Made by a program: the position numbers and the translations under genes. From Chrysoperla carnea (Eukaryota > Arthropoda > Insecta > Neuroptera > Chrysopidae): a stretch of DNA of 64,000 nucleotides. Positions 50,401 through 61,640 of this stretch are shown here, one piece after another; the first letter of the stretch is position 1; the number at the start of each line of letters is the position of its first letter. The stretch is taken from positions 32,937,501 to 33,001,500 of the forward strand of contig NC_058341.1 in assembly GCF_905475395.1 (NCBI RefSeq), in the 5' to 3' direction. Under the pieces are notes generated by a model. It did no database searches and was not told where the DNA came from. It saw only the letters and a program-made list of their open reading frames with translations.

Positions 50401-53400
50401 TAAAGAAGATTAGTTGCAGTACTTATACATCCATTAGGTAGCCTAATTACCTAAATAGATCTCAGTGGACAGTTTTATGAAAAAACTATTCTATGATTTC
50501 AAAAAGTCCGAAATCGTGCCTTCTAAATATTAATGGTCACATTTTTCAATAGCTGTCATTTTATTCAAGAAATTTTAATGGGTAGGTTTGAGTTTTATGA
50601 CACAATGACATTTCCAAAAACTTTCTATATAACTACGCCATCCCTAATTAGAAAGTTCTTTTATGTCTTTTATATAAATCATAGATTTTATATATTTTAA
50701 TATATGAAAGTAACTTCTCTTTATAAACCTATAAAACGAGGAGGAGTTTTCTATTTTAAGAATCAGATAAGTGATTAACGCTACCTATTATATATTTCTC
50801 CATAAATGTGGGTAGTTTTCCTTTACTTTGTCCAAAAAAATACCCATTATTAAGAATGCTACCACTTTAGAATAATATATCAATGATTTCAATGATAAAG
50901 AAGTTTTTTTTTTTTTCAAAGCGTGAAGAAGATTTCAAAATTTAGACCAGAAGGAAATTAATATATTTAAAGCTATTAATTAGAAAATGGAAAAGTTGAA
51001 CAAAGAAAAATTGTTAAAATAATGACTTCGCGATTTGTTCTTAAAAAATACTTGTTGAAATTGTTTCAAAAATAATATTCATCTTTTCTATAAAAATCAA
51101 CAAAATTTTTTCTTTAGACTTAGATTTAACAAAATTTTTAAGCTCTTGTATTGAGTTGTACTTTTGTAGGAAATCAACATGAATTTTTGATTTATATTAT
51201 TTTGATGTTATTTACAGAAAGTTTCACAGTTATTATCTTGAACATTATTTTTTGTGAATATAAGAAAGATATTTTTTTTTTTTACTTTATAAATTTATCA
51301 AGTTGATTTTAATGCTAAATATTTTATATTTAATGTTTCCTGAGCTTTAATATTCTATTGCATTATAATGTATTTTCTCGAGTAGATAATATGATGGCGT
51401 GAGAATGATTTTCATAACCAAAAATACAAAAATACTCTCTTATTCTTATAAAAAATGAAATCTACCGACATGTAGCTTTCGTTTCCAAACCAACTTCATC
51501 AATAGAACTTGATTTATTTGAGTAAAACTTCAATCTTTACTTTCTTAAAGATATTTTTAGAGGGAAGCTGATAACAAAAGATAGATAAATAACAATCACA
51601 TCTTAAAAAGGAATAAAGTAGAATCATGCAAGAAACAGAAACACTGAATCTCAATGAGGTTAAATTTTCGATAGTCGAGACGAAAGATGCAAAAATGGAA
51701 CTCAAGCAAAAAGCAAATGAGAAAAATTAAAACTTAAGTTGATTGACAATTTAATAAATATTCAAATCTGAAATTGCTAGTCAAATGGAGGCAAATATTT
51801 TATGGATCATAATTAAATAATCAACTGAGTGCTATTAGCTTCCGAAGTAAAAATTGGGTTTGTTTACTAATGCAGGATACGTACTCACGTATTCTCCAAA
51901 CTGTTCATCAGTGTTCCGAACAAAAAACATCTAAATGGTAATTTGAGTGCGACAAGTAAATTTTGGGCACTCAGCGATCAGTAATCTATTTGTTATTGGG
52001 AGGGAAAACGTCCAGTTAAAGTTAATTAATCCGGAATTCTTAGAAAAAATTGTTTTTGAAACTCATACTAATTGTCTGTTAACCACTCGATAGCTAAAAT
52101 GCATTTACTTAGTTGGTTTTTCTGACTCTGTGAACTCATGTTTGTGCATTTTATCGAACTTTTTGGATATATTATTGTGATTCACCAAAAATCATGTGCA
52201 TGTGGCCGAAAAACGTGATGTCTTGGAGCGATTCATGGAATTATTTTGGAAACAAGCAGAATTCTAAGCGTCAAATAATATAAATTATCGTTTCTTGAAC
52301 CGTTTCAAGTTGAATCATAATGATTGATGATTCGAATGATGATGATTGAACCCATAAAAATTTATACTCCTTTAGGAAGAGATTTAAAAAACACAGGACT
52401 AAAAATAATTTTAGTACGAAATGCTAAATAAGTTAGTTAATATTGTAGCACATATAAAAGTTTTACAGTAGCAGCTATGTAATAATAAACACATGTTCAA
52501 AAACTTTCTGAATCCACTTTCAAATTTATTATTTTATCTTTATACAATTCAATAACTAACTGTTATAAGAATCTGTATGAACAAGTTTTTTATTCGTCGA
52601 TGTATAAGCAAACAAATAAAATAATCATTACTTATTCGAAAACCGATATTTACTTTTTAAGTGACATTTAAATTTCAGTTAACGAATATTGAAATAGAAT
52701 TATTAGTGTCATAAAGATGCGTAAAACATCACTTTACTTCTATCGAATATGGTACGTTCATATATAGTAGTCAATTAAAATACTTTATTTGTCAGTGTGA
52801 AATATCGAAAAAGACAATAGTTTTGTAAAACCTATTCGAAAGTTTTACAGGATGTATCATCGCTGTCTGTAATAAAGCTGCATAAAACAGTCTCGAAAAT
52901 TGTGTAGAATACAAAAAAATACGCTGACGTCAGCGTGTTTTGTAGCAATTATATTGATTCAATTAAACATTGTTTTATTATTGCACGCTATTTGTTTGCT
53001 GGTTGGAAGTTAAAACCAAAAAACTGCAACAGGCACAAAAAACCGACATCTAGAACACTAAAACCTTTTCAATCGATTCAAGTTGCCATGAAATTTGAGA
53101 AAATGTAAAAATCGTTTTATTACTGTCAATTTGTATTTTTTTAAGTTGTTCAGTTCAATTGAGTTGTGAAAGTTATCAGAAGTTAAAGAAAGTAGAGATA
53201 ATTTAGAGTAAGTACGCAAAATGAAATTTTTATGTTATGTCATAGTAAATATGGTAAAAAAGGATTCCTTCCTTATGAGGATTTATATCTCTCAAAGGAA
53301 TGGGTAACTACTAAATAATAAAAATTAAACTGAACGATTAACTATCTAAACTAACTAAAATACATGATTAGCATATTGCGACTGCGATACTTTGCATAAC

Positions 53401-56400
53401 GCCAAACATAACTTTTTATGGTGACTTTGTGTTTGAAAATTTGCATTACTATCGAACTCTAAACTCTTGTCTTATGGATGAGAGGGTTTTATAACTTAAA
53501 TAAATCACATAATGAGGTCATAACATCTTAAAATATTTCTTTACATTTACAAAGAGTAAGTTCATTAAAATAGCTTCTTCTAAAAATTCAATGACTTTTA
53601 TCAATTTTACATATGATAATATTTGCAACAAAAACCTATCTAAAAGTTTTCTGTGCCATATTTATTCAATTTTTACTCTCTCAGCTACAAAATGAAGATA
53701 GAATAGAATATAAGCTAAATACAGCCTGAATCATATTGTTGTAGAGTGCCAACATGTTAGCACTACGTATGTATAACTTGGCATGGATGCTCTATCGTTT
53801 ATCAAGATAATGGTAGTAAAATGTGTTTACATGAGTATACGTAATGGCATTAGCTTTGTGGAAATCATGGAAATACTACTAATAAATATGTGAGTCTATG
53901 AAAACTTCGAATTTAGTATTTTTACTCCTGATAAAACGATTTCATTTTATTAAAATATATCCTTGTGAGGATCCACAATAAAAATATTTAGCTGAATTAT
54001 AAAATTATTACTAATTAGCTAGACTGGTTTCGATTGCTTTGACAATCCTCTTCAGTAATCGAAACCGGTCTAGCTACTCAATAATAGCTTTATAATCCAG
54101 TTAAATATATTTATTGTGGGTCCTGAAGGGGAGTTGATTTTAACAAAATGTATAATACAGCCCACAGAAATGCTCATCTTTATTTGAATAAAACGATTTT
54201 CATCATGACGTGATTGTGAGTTTATCCCTAATTTCTTAGTTTCCAAACAAGTTTTTCAATAAGACGTTTGGCTTTGAAATCTTAGTTTAATCAAAAAGGC
54301 TTTTAGTTGTATTTGATGAAAGATAGCCACTTAAAGCTAAACCTAAAGTCAGTTTGTCAATCGTATCTTTTTTTTTCTCATTGTCAAGCTAAAATCATAA
54401 TTAATATGCATAATTTTGATTCGGGGTTAAAAAAAGCCAATATTTTTTAACCCCGAATCAAAAGAGGGATGTTATAAGTTTGACCAGTATGTGTGTGTGT
54501 GTCTGTGGCATCGAAGCGCCTAAAGACTAAATAGATGAACAGATTTTAGTTGTTTTTTTGTTTCGTTTGAAAGATAATTTAATGGATAGTTTTCTTAGCT
54601 ATGTTTCATGGGGAGTTTAGCGTTTCGTACCCGGAACAACTAAAAATAGGCGAATATCCACAGGTTTAATAAGGAATGGAAAGAATATCAAGGTTTAGTT
54701 TGGGAAGGCCCCAAGGTAAAAGGTAATTTAATGGAGAGTGTTCTTAGATGTGTTTAAAGTGCGATTTTAGGGTATCCGAAAATTTTGTCGGGGGTTTTTA
54801 AAAATTTGTTTTTCCGGGAGGGACAGACCGTGCAGTTATTATTCAAGTCCATCTCTGTTTACTTTGACGTGCAATGTGGCCCGCACACTACCATTTAAGT
54901 TTCTTGTAGTGGGTTAACGCATCAATAACTTTTGTCCATTCTTCTATTTCTCTGTGTCGTTTTCTGTGTCTGAATTTCAAGTTAAGAATGAATGCTCTTC
55001 TCCATGCCTCTTTGGCATTATTCAATTTTTGCATTCGTATGTGTATTATAGATCCAGGTTTGACTTGCATATGAGAGGCAAGGTAAATAACATGAAAGAA
55101 TAACACAGGCAAAATAATAATTTGCGTTATCTATGTGCAGTACTTCTATGATGGCAATATAATAAAAAAGATAATATCAGCGAACGATGAATAAAAATGA
55201 ACAATAATGGAAAAGACGTAGAAAATATGAAGACGATGATTATTATAATAGTCGTAGTACATGTATGTTACGTCTCGAAAAATATTCTACATATTTCGAT
55301 TCTCAGTGGTATGTTTTATAGAGTACACAAATACATTCATTTCGAATACTTACAATTTTATTTCTAGAAGAACCACATCATTTTAATGAAACGAAAAAAA
55401 AAAAAAAACTGATTGCTATATGTATGAAAGGATAATTGTTTTAAGCTTAACTTTGTATTTAATTATATTTTTAATGAAGTAATTACGGTCTTAGTCTTTT
55501 TTACAAAGAAATAAAAAAAAACATTATTAATTAAAAATTTTGAAAAAAGCTGAAGTACGATTTGTAAAGATTCAAAATACAATATAGTACAGTATAAGTT
55601 CAGTCTTCACCCTCACATAGACATTGTGAAAAATCAAATTAATAATAAAACGTGTAAAAACATGACTGAGTTAATTGTTGAAATAGCCAGTATAGAAAAT
55701 GGTGGCTTGCATTATTTTTTATAAATTAGAAAGGTCGACATTTTTCGTTTTCGAGAATGTGTTACAAGACTATTAGTTGAGGCAACCTGCAAATTTTCAA
55801 CTCTCTATAGTTTTGGAGAAAATGGAAACCAAAATTTGGTCCTAATTCGCGACCTCACGGATAAGCAGTGATGTTTACAAAAAAAAAAAATTTCAAACAA
55901 AATTTGTTTATTTTTATATTAGGAATATTTTTTATACTTAAACTTTTGTTCTATCTCTACCAGTTGACAAGATGGGTTCAACGTACCCAAGACTCAATTG
56001 ACCTATGTTGCTCAAACTTAGCCTCATTCTCTACATCCTGAGCACGCTATAAAAATTTCATCTTGATATCTCTTTTCGTTTTGGAGTAATCGTGTCGATA
56101 AACAGCCGAACTGGCGGACAAACGAAAATGGACTAAGTAGGTGAATTAATGAATACCTTTATCGAAATTTCGTTCCTGGCGTCAATATTTTTAAGCGTTA
56201 CAAACTTGGAACTAAACTTAGTGTATCTTATACATATAACATAAAGGTATACAGTGTATAATAAAACAATATAGTAAAAAAAAAGTAATAAGTATGTCCA
56301 CAAGACGCTGATTCCAGTTAGACACTCAAGGAAGTCTACACAAAGCCTTTATAATTATTTTAAAGCAATCGTCATGCAAATCTTGCATCGTAGAAATCTG

Positions 56401-59400
56401 CACAAAACAAAATATAATAGCCACTAAAAGTTTTTTCGAGTATACTAGACACTTAATTTAAATTTTGAGATATGCACGGAAAAAATTCGTAAGGGATTTT
56501 AATATCATTCAATGATATCAACGTTTCGTAAAAAGACTGATTCGCGGGTAAGTAATATGCCCCGAAAATTAAAACAATTCCGGACACACATTTTTTACTT
56601 TTAAATCTAACATAGACAAATAAGTAGCAATAGATCTATCGGCCACTTGACGGCCGTGTATTTCGTCTCCTTTTTTAAACATTTGGGATAACTATAGCGT
56701 ATAGGGCTGATATTTGTGCCTTATAAGCCATTGAGTATGTGAATCGTTTGTTAATAACATCCGCGAAACACCCACTGTGTCTACCTTACAAAGACAGAAA
56801 TGATCATGTTGTTGTTTCGTAGGAACTTGTTGGTCCAACACTTATCAAAGGGTTCAAGGTTGGGTAAATAGTTTATTGAACATCTCGAACCGAGTTCATT
56901 CGTTCGTTTGATTTAATGTTAGACTAAATTTAGTTCACTTTTTGCCATAAATTAAGACCTGTTTAAGATGACCCCTAACAATCCAATCTTATCCCATTAT
57001 TTATAGTAAACTTGAATATCCGATACCCACAAACAAATAAGTAGAAATTTTGTGAGAAAATATGATATTTTATCAAAAAGTACTATTTGACGAATAAAAC
57101 TTTTCAATAGGAAAATTTATCTTTCAACGAATCTAAATTAAAAGAAATATTCCTTTTAGAGAATTTGTAATAAGTTTTTCGTCTATTATTCCCTACTAAT
57201 TTTCTATCACCCTTAGTTTGCACGTTATAATGTTATCGCAAAAGTTTATATATTATTTGGTAGAAACTAATTCAAAGAATAATTTCGTGGTTAAAAGTTT
57301 TCATTCGTACGTTTAGCATTACATTTGTGCGTTGACAATTAAACCACACACAAAAATTTTAAACATAAAGTTTGCTTTTAATAGCAACAAAAGAAATGTA
57401 TTCAGAATTTTGAAAATGATTGAAATTATCTAAGTACTTTATTCGAGAGATCTTTAAAGTAGGTAGAAATGTTTGTTGTTACTACAGCATGCGATAAAAA
57501 TATGAAAATCAAATACTCTGATGATCCGTCAGCAAAGGCTGTTCTTAAATTGCGTCTCAATTATGCTTTGAACCTATATATCAATCCTTCCACTTCTTAA
57601 ATTGTAGTTTGTATGTTTAATCTTCAAAAATTTAATCTTAATTGAGAATTTTTCCAGTGTCTCAAAATTAAACCTTTGGGAGATATGTGCCGAGGGGACC
57701 CAAGCTCAAATTCTTCTGTGAGGATTTTTGAGAAAACTTCATTTTTCATTTCCAAATAGAATGGGACAAAAGAACCCATATCCCAGGGAGTCAATGAATG
57801 GCCCAATGAGACACCACAAAAGCATGTATCGAGAAGCAAATTTTATCGCCTTTTAATTTAGAGCTGGTGCAGCCCACAAAACCTATCGGCTGGATACGAT
57901 TTTTAATTAACACAATGTTACCTTTCCCGAGTGGAAAATGAGGATTTTTGAAAAATAAAAAAAAATGAAAATTGCGCCTTTTATAGAGAACTTTCGGGAA
58001 AAAAAGGTCTTTTTTTAAATTTTCTACGGTCCAGTATATAGATGGCCTGAGGAAACCATCCGGGCCTTAAATTCTTCGTAAAGTAATATTTCGTAATATA
58101 TTTCTTCTACTCGATCAAATTTTTTGCTTTTCCAGAGCCTGGATTATGTTTTTTCAGATAACAATTAATTTCCTACAAATTGATTTGTGTATCATCTGTG
58201 TTTTTTCTGGAAGTTTAGAAACTTGTATACGTAATCTTAGAAAGCGTGAATGTAATATTTTTTTAACAAGTTTCAACTTAGCTTGTAATAAATAGATAAG
58301 AAATATAATAATTATTGTGAATATCATTTTCTTATGAAATAATACTCTCAAAATATTTCTTTTATCATAAATAAATAATCGTATTTGTTTATTCAATAAT
58401 TATAAATTTTTTATCAAGTATTGTGTAACTTTTATATCTTTCATATTTTTTATTGATAAATATATTTATACATAAAACGACCTCTATATTTCAGAAATAA
58501 ATATTTGGTATGTAAACTGAAATTGTATAGTGTAAAGATACTTACCGATTTTAGCGTTACCGAAAGCATCCTTGAACAGCGCAGGGTGATGATGTTTTAT
58601 AGCATTCATACGACGGTTGGCAGCACCATCTCCACGTTTTCTACGCGGTTGTTCAACTGGTAAAACACGTCGTCGCTTTTTCGGTAACTTCGATCTAGCC
58701 TAGTAATAAACCAATGTTTTATTAGTTATACAATTTTCTACTAGGTGGAGAGAAGGAAAATTTTATTTGAATGGTATGGTATTTTTTTTGAATGCAATTT
58801 TATACGAATCGGCGGATGAAGTTGAAATTGGAAATAGTTGTTGTTGTTGTCCCCTTACATAATTTAGGAAAGTGATCTCTAAATCTCTTGCCTTTTTTTA
58901 ATTCCCCTTAACTTACTTTTAGTATCTACACTTTAAACCATATTCTTTAGCAAATCATAACATGGCCTGTTGTTTGACAAAACGTTTCGGGAAAAATTAC
59001 CCAAAAAATTTTGAAATTTGAATGTTGTAATGTTTAATAGGTAACATATATGCAAATTCGTAGACTTACAAAATTTTGGCTCATTATTATCGAAAAAAAA
59101 GAACATTTTGCTTTGTTATATGAATCGAATCGAAAAAATTTCGAACATAATGCTGATTCTTATAAACAGAAAATATAACCGTATCACTAGAAAAACTCTT
59201 TTAAAATTTTGACTAACTAAAATATATATTTTATGTTTCTTTAGACATACTTTTGTATGAAATAACTGAAGTACACGTGTATGTAATTTGTAAACATTTT
59301 TTTACAATTTACGAGTACAGCTACGAATAAGTATTGGATATTGTTTGACGAAAAATGAAACAAGGTATCGAAATATGTCGTTAGTCTAAAGAACTAGTAC

Positions 59401-60035
59401 AAAAAGCAGTCACAAGAATGGATAATATTCTCCCTATCCCCTTACAAGTTAATTTTTATAAAATCTGTCATATTTGCTAGGTCAGAAAGCAACATTTTTT
59501 GAAATTTCAGATAAATCTCACTCAATATTCTTAATACGGAAATATTTACTGAAAATTGAGCTTTTCAAATAAACAAACGATATAACGAAACTGAGCTTCA
59601 TAAAATGATGCTTGTAGGAAGTTTTTGGAAGGAGTGTTATGAACTTTCCTTGATAATTTTTTTAGGTAGAGAATAATAGCTTCTTACTTTTACAGTTTCT
59701 TCTTGATCTTTCGCTCATTTACAAAATCGATTTATTCCCATAAGAGCACGTTATAGGTTCATTAACATTCAGATAATAGAAATCAACCTGTAAATATTTT
59801 GTTATTCGTATTTTTCTTTACTTACCTGTGTATGTGAATAGAACATACTGAAATTTGATACAATAACTGGTACAGGTAAAGCTATTGTTAATACACCAGC
59901 CAATGCACATAAAGCCCCAACGAACATTCCAGCATATGTTTTTGGTGCCATATCACCATATCCCACTGTTGTCATAGTAACAATCGCCCACCACAATCCT
60001 TCCGGTATACTCTTAAAATTATTCTTTGGATTTTC
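35462..60035 (-). CDS. Shaw: Shaw-type (Kv3) voltage-gated K+ channel, 3' four exons
   Basis: Exons: 59826-60035, 58546-58699, 40065-40181, 35462-35886; phases agree (906 nt, 301 residues plus stop). The first visible exon holds the pore helix, the selectivity filter TMTTVGYGD and S6 with the PVP gating hinge, ending [11 protein letters not shown]. The second begins [18 protein letters not shown], the Kv3/Shaw signature after S6. The last two encode a low-complexity tail (Ser/Thr/Pro-rich, one QQQQQ run) without a known domain. The protein forms tetrameric neuronal K+ channels setting resting and repolarising currents. The T1 domain and S1-S5 are not in the window, so the gene is 5' partial. 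Introns are 1.1, 18.4 and 4.2 kb. The C-terminal exon assignments rest on splice sites and phase only. Confidence 0.87.
35887..40064 (-). other. Shaw intron between the last two exons
   Basis: 4.2 kb. It holds a 10-G run (36303-36312), a triplicated tgtacagcttt motif (about 36666-36690) and one copy of the diverged repeat at 37.2 kb. No other exon is supported. Confidence 0.5.
37195..37425 (+). repeat. Dispersed repeat family 2, copy 1
   Basis: Shares several ordered blocks with 48045-48285: tagcttcaact.gtattttta, gtgcaca.at.ttaccat, ggtac..gactttga. Both copies have the same orientation and are strongly diverged. Class unknown. Confidence 0.55.
40310..40575 (-). mobile_element. AACCCCCGA-family element, copy 4 (reversed, decayed)
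   Basis: On the minus strand it reads CTGTGGCATCGTAGCACC, then AAACGGATG, a T-rich tract, ATTGAAAGTGTTCTT and TTCCGTAC, matching the order in the copies at 44.0, 44.9 and 54.4 kb. The ends have been lost. Confidence 0.65.
40614..40628 (+). repeat. Run of 15 G
   Basis: A homopolymer of G in very AT-rich DNA, close to the end of the decayed repeat copy at 40.3-40.6 kb. Confidence 0.9.
40770..40895 (-). mobile_element. Probable transposon end
   Basis: On the minus strand, CTCACTGACCCGGCGAACTT then CATACCGTCTAACGGTCAAC and GCTAGGCAATTTCAACTTT. The CTGACCCGGCGAACTTCGT motif recurs at the edge of a dispersed insect element as I remember it; I cannot confirm the class. Confidence 0.4.
44035..44325 (+). 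mobile_element. AACCCCCGA-family element, copy 1 (nearly full)
   Basis: Begins TTAACCCCCGAAC and ends TGTCGGGGGTG, so the ends are inverted repeats. Inside: GAGGG.TT.TAAGTTTGACCGCTATGTGTG, a TGTC/TGTG tract, GGATGAGCGGATTTTGATTT, then AATTTAATGGAGAGTGTT and GGTTCCGTAC. About 290 bp, non-coding, non-autonomous. Confidence 0.75.
44947..45160 (+). mobile_element. AACCCCCGA-family element, copy 2 (3' end diverged)
   Basis: Starts TTAACCCCCGAACTTAAAA and follows copy 1 through TAAGTTTGACTGCTATGTGTG, GTGGCACCGTAG, CGGATGAACTG, GGAGAGTGTTC and TTTTGTACCCG. The terminal TCGGGGGT is not recognisable. Confidence 0.7.
46221..46450. mobile_element. MITE with about 22-bp terminal inverted repeats
   Basis: Left end taaggccgctatccacggtc (46221-46240); right end gaccgtgtgtaggccgcttta (46428-46448), reverse complements with a few differences. 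The 230-bp interior contains gttcacatcgaactg and related words but no open frame. Typical of a small non-autonomous DNA transposon. Confidence 0.75.
46558..46837. mobile_element. MITE with about 55-bp terminal inverted repeats
   Basis: Left arm 46558-46613 and right arm 46783-46837 are reverse complements sharing ctgacat, a perfect aatcgtctgatt core, and ttggta followed by tgatag. 280 bp in total, non-coding, 107 bp beyond the previous element. Confidence 0.75.
48045..48285 (+). repeat. Dispersed repeat family 2, copy 2
   Basis: Matches 37195-37425 in the same order and orientation (see that entry); strongly diverged. Confidence 0.55.
50068..50530 (+). repeat. Tandem duplication of about 200-260 bp
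   Basis: Unit 1 (50068-50330) and unit 2 (50331-50530) both begin ata-ac-ttaagagaac-gtc and share agtaatca.agtcacatc, tagg.tagcct, agatctcagtgga.agttt and agtccgaaatcgt.cc. Unit 2 lacks about 65 bases near its start. Old direct duplication, non-coding. Confidence 0.85.
52921..52936. promoter_or_regulatory. Palindromic CRE (TGACGTCA) in Shaw intron
   Basis: ACGCTGACGTCAGCGT is a perfect 16-bp palindrome centred on the full consensus CREB/ATF site. GC-rich palindromes are unusual in this AT-rich intron. Function as an enhancer is only an inference. Confidence 0.4.
53943..54150. repeat. Large hairpin (foldback) with about 92-bp arms
   Basis: The left arm (53943-54034) and right arm (54057-54150) are reverse complements at high identity: cattttattaaaat / gttaaaatg-type ends, gatccacaataaa / tttattgtgggtcc, and agctagac.ggtttcgat / atcgaaaccggtctagct next to the 22-base loop. 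Probably a transposon-derived foldback; it would form a stable hairpin if transcribed within the Shaw pre-mRNA. Confidence 0.8.
54414..54463. repeat. Perfect 21-bp palindrome at the edge of copy 3
   Basis: Two perfect 21-base reverse-complement arms (54414-54434 and 54443-54463; core TAACCCCGAATC) with an 8-base loop. The right arm is the start of the AACCCCCGA-family copy, so the left arm looks like the start of a second, head-to-head copy that has been lost. Confidence 0.85.
54447..54812 (+). mobile_element. AACCCCCGA-family element, copy 3 (longest)
   Basis: Starts TTAACCCCGAATC and ends TTGTCGGGGGTTTTT. It contains TTATAAGTTTGACCAGTATG, GTGTGTCTGTGGCATCGAAG, and two internal copies of the module ATTTAATGGA.AGT.TTCTTAG followed by a T/C-GTAC or GTATCC end, which explains its extra length over copy 1. 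Confidence 0.75.
54820..55090 (-). pseudogene. RTE-type non-LTR retrotransposon fragment (reverse transcriptase C-terminus)
   Basis: The minus strand encodes YASQTW in one frame, then in another [13 protein letters not shown] and [16 protein letters not shown]. The order QTW..., eIRRRTKV-like, LKWxWAGHIAR, RW is characteristic of the C-terminal end of RTE-clade reverse transcriptase ORFs. At least one frameshift and two stops break it, so it is dead. It abuts the 3' end of the AACCCCCGA copy 3. Confidence 0.7.
55725..56270 (+). mobile_element. Dispersed 300-bp-plus repeat, copy 1
   Basis: Bases 55921-56230 align collinearly with 62761-63067: tgacctatgttgctca, atcctgagcacgctataaaaat, atatctctttt, aatggactaa, and aagcgttacaaactt. 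The upstream part (from about 55725: ttttcgttttcgagaa, aatttggtcctaattcgcgacc) resembles the longer form of a beetle repeat as I remember it, and is absent from the other copy. Probably the 3' part of a retroelement. Confidence 0.7.
58700..59825 (-). other. Shaw intron after the pore exon
   Basis: 1.1 kb, flanked by a clear donor (59825) and acceptor (58700). No structure is recognised inside. Confidence 0.6.
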
Positions 60036-61640
60036 CTAGAAAAAGAAAAAAAAAACGAAAAGGTAGAATGTGATATTTATAGAATTTATAGCTATCGTTG
60101 GAATAACATATCAATAATAGAACAGGCTATGAATGAAGAATATTATTTTTCAAATGAAAATCTTTTTGGTAAACTCTAAGGTATTCATGTATGTAATATT
60201 ACATAGATTGGTAAAACGGTGTGCGAAAATTTAGTTTACAAGCAATTGTTCGTATTTTTTAAAAGCTTTTATTTAACTTGCAATGTATGCCGAAAACAGC
60301 TTGCTTGAGAATCTTTTTTATCGTTCAATTGTTTATTATTGAGTCCGCATTAAGCTTCAACTAATGACAAAATCATCAACTTATGGCTCTACTATAATAA
60401 ACTGGAAAGATCTTACTGTATGTCAAAAACTTATTAAAGTATGTTAATCTAATTTAAGTTTGATTCAAATTAATGTTTGTCTCTCCGATAATTTCTACTT
60501 TGGCGATTGAAAATATGTTTGCGAGATAATTTTTGAATACTGTGTACATTATGACTGTTCTATGTAAACTTCATAAGATATGAAAAGGTGGAGAAAAAAT
60601 AGATGCTATTATCATGAATTTTTATCCAGGTTGCTTTTAACTTTTCAGGAATCATTCTTCTGAGATCATTTTCTGTTATATTTTAAAATTGTAGGTACAT
60701 TGACTTGAATTTTATAAAACTTTTACTACATTCAAGAAAAAAGTAAAAAAAGTGGTGTTAGCATATATGAACTTGATTCAAAATATGCCCTGTTGTTGCG
60801 ATCAGTACGCGAAGAATAGCATGTGATGTAGATTGTCTCATTTTGGAGGCTAGCAGTTAATTCCTGGTGTACTACGCTTGCAAAGTCAAGTAATTGTAGA
60901 GCTAACTTTCGCCTAGAAGAAAATATAGTATATGTTTCTATAATGGCAGAAAGTAAATATTTATTTGGTTTAAGAAAATATTTAGTAGCTATACTTTTTT
61001 AACAGTCAAAAACTTTTTTTCTTGGCTTAAAAATTGAGATCCTTAAACAGTTAAAGATTATTTACTTATTAAGAAAACATAAAAATGATAGCTGTCTAAA
61101 GACTCTTGAATAAGTGTAGCATAACATGACTACAAACGAAATAAACTCCTTAAGTACAAATAAAGTGATAAAATCAAAAGCACATGTTAGCTACTCAAAT
61201 CCGGACAAATATGCTTAATATTTTGCTTCGCACACTGGATAAATATTTTGATAACTATCGTAGTCAGCGGTGTTTTCCATATGGATGCATCTATAACCGT
61301 CGGTTGAATTGTTTGTATGCGCTTTTGTTATTGCATTATTTATTACTGAGCTATTAGCTTCAGACATTAATTTAAATCCGTGTATTATTTCAACTATATT
61401 AAATATTATCAATAACTGGAGGCAATGTATATATATTATTAAATATCTTCAATAACAGCGGGAAAGTACTTGTAGTACAGTCAAAAATGAAACAGGATAA
61501 AGAGAATGAAATAAACTGATCACTTTTTGCTGAAAGCTGGTGGAAAGTGTTTCTTAGATGTCAAGTATCATTAGTAAACTAGTTGCGCAAATGTTTCTAT
61601 TAGTAAAAATGTTAATTTAGTAAAACTTCCCATATAAAAT

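Larger units (their letters stand above)
40182..58545 (-). other. 18.4-kb Shaw intron rich in mobile-element debris
   Basis: A single intron by phase (phase 1 on both sides). Recognised contents: four AACCCCCGA-family copies, two adjacent MITEs, a tandem duplication, a palindromic CRE site, a large hairpin, an RTE fragment and one copy of the 300-bp repeat. A GC-richer stretch at about 57.65-58.08 kb with a 71-codon minus-strand frame remains unassigned. Confidence 0.6.

Noticed and set aside
54888-55112. Extra Shaw exon or basic nuclear protein (74-codon minus-strand frame)
   Set aside because: Extending past its stop shows the reverse-transcriptase motif WAGHIAR, so it is a retrotransposon fragment.
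61215-61412. Upstream Shaw exon (65-codon minus-strand frame)
   Set aside because: Does not resemble the Kv T1 domain or any transmembrane segment and lacks good splice sites.
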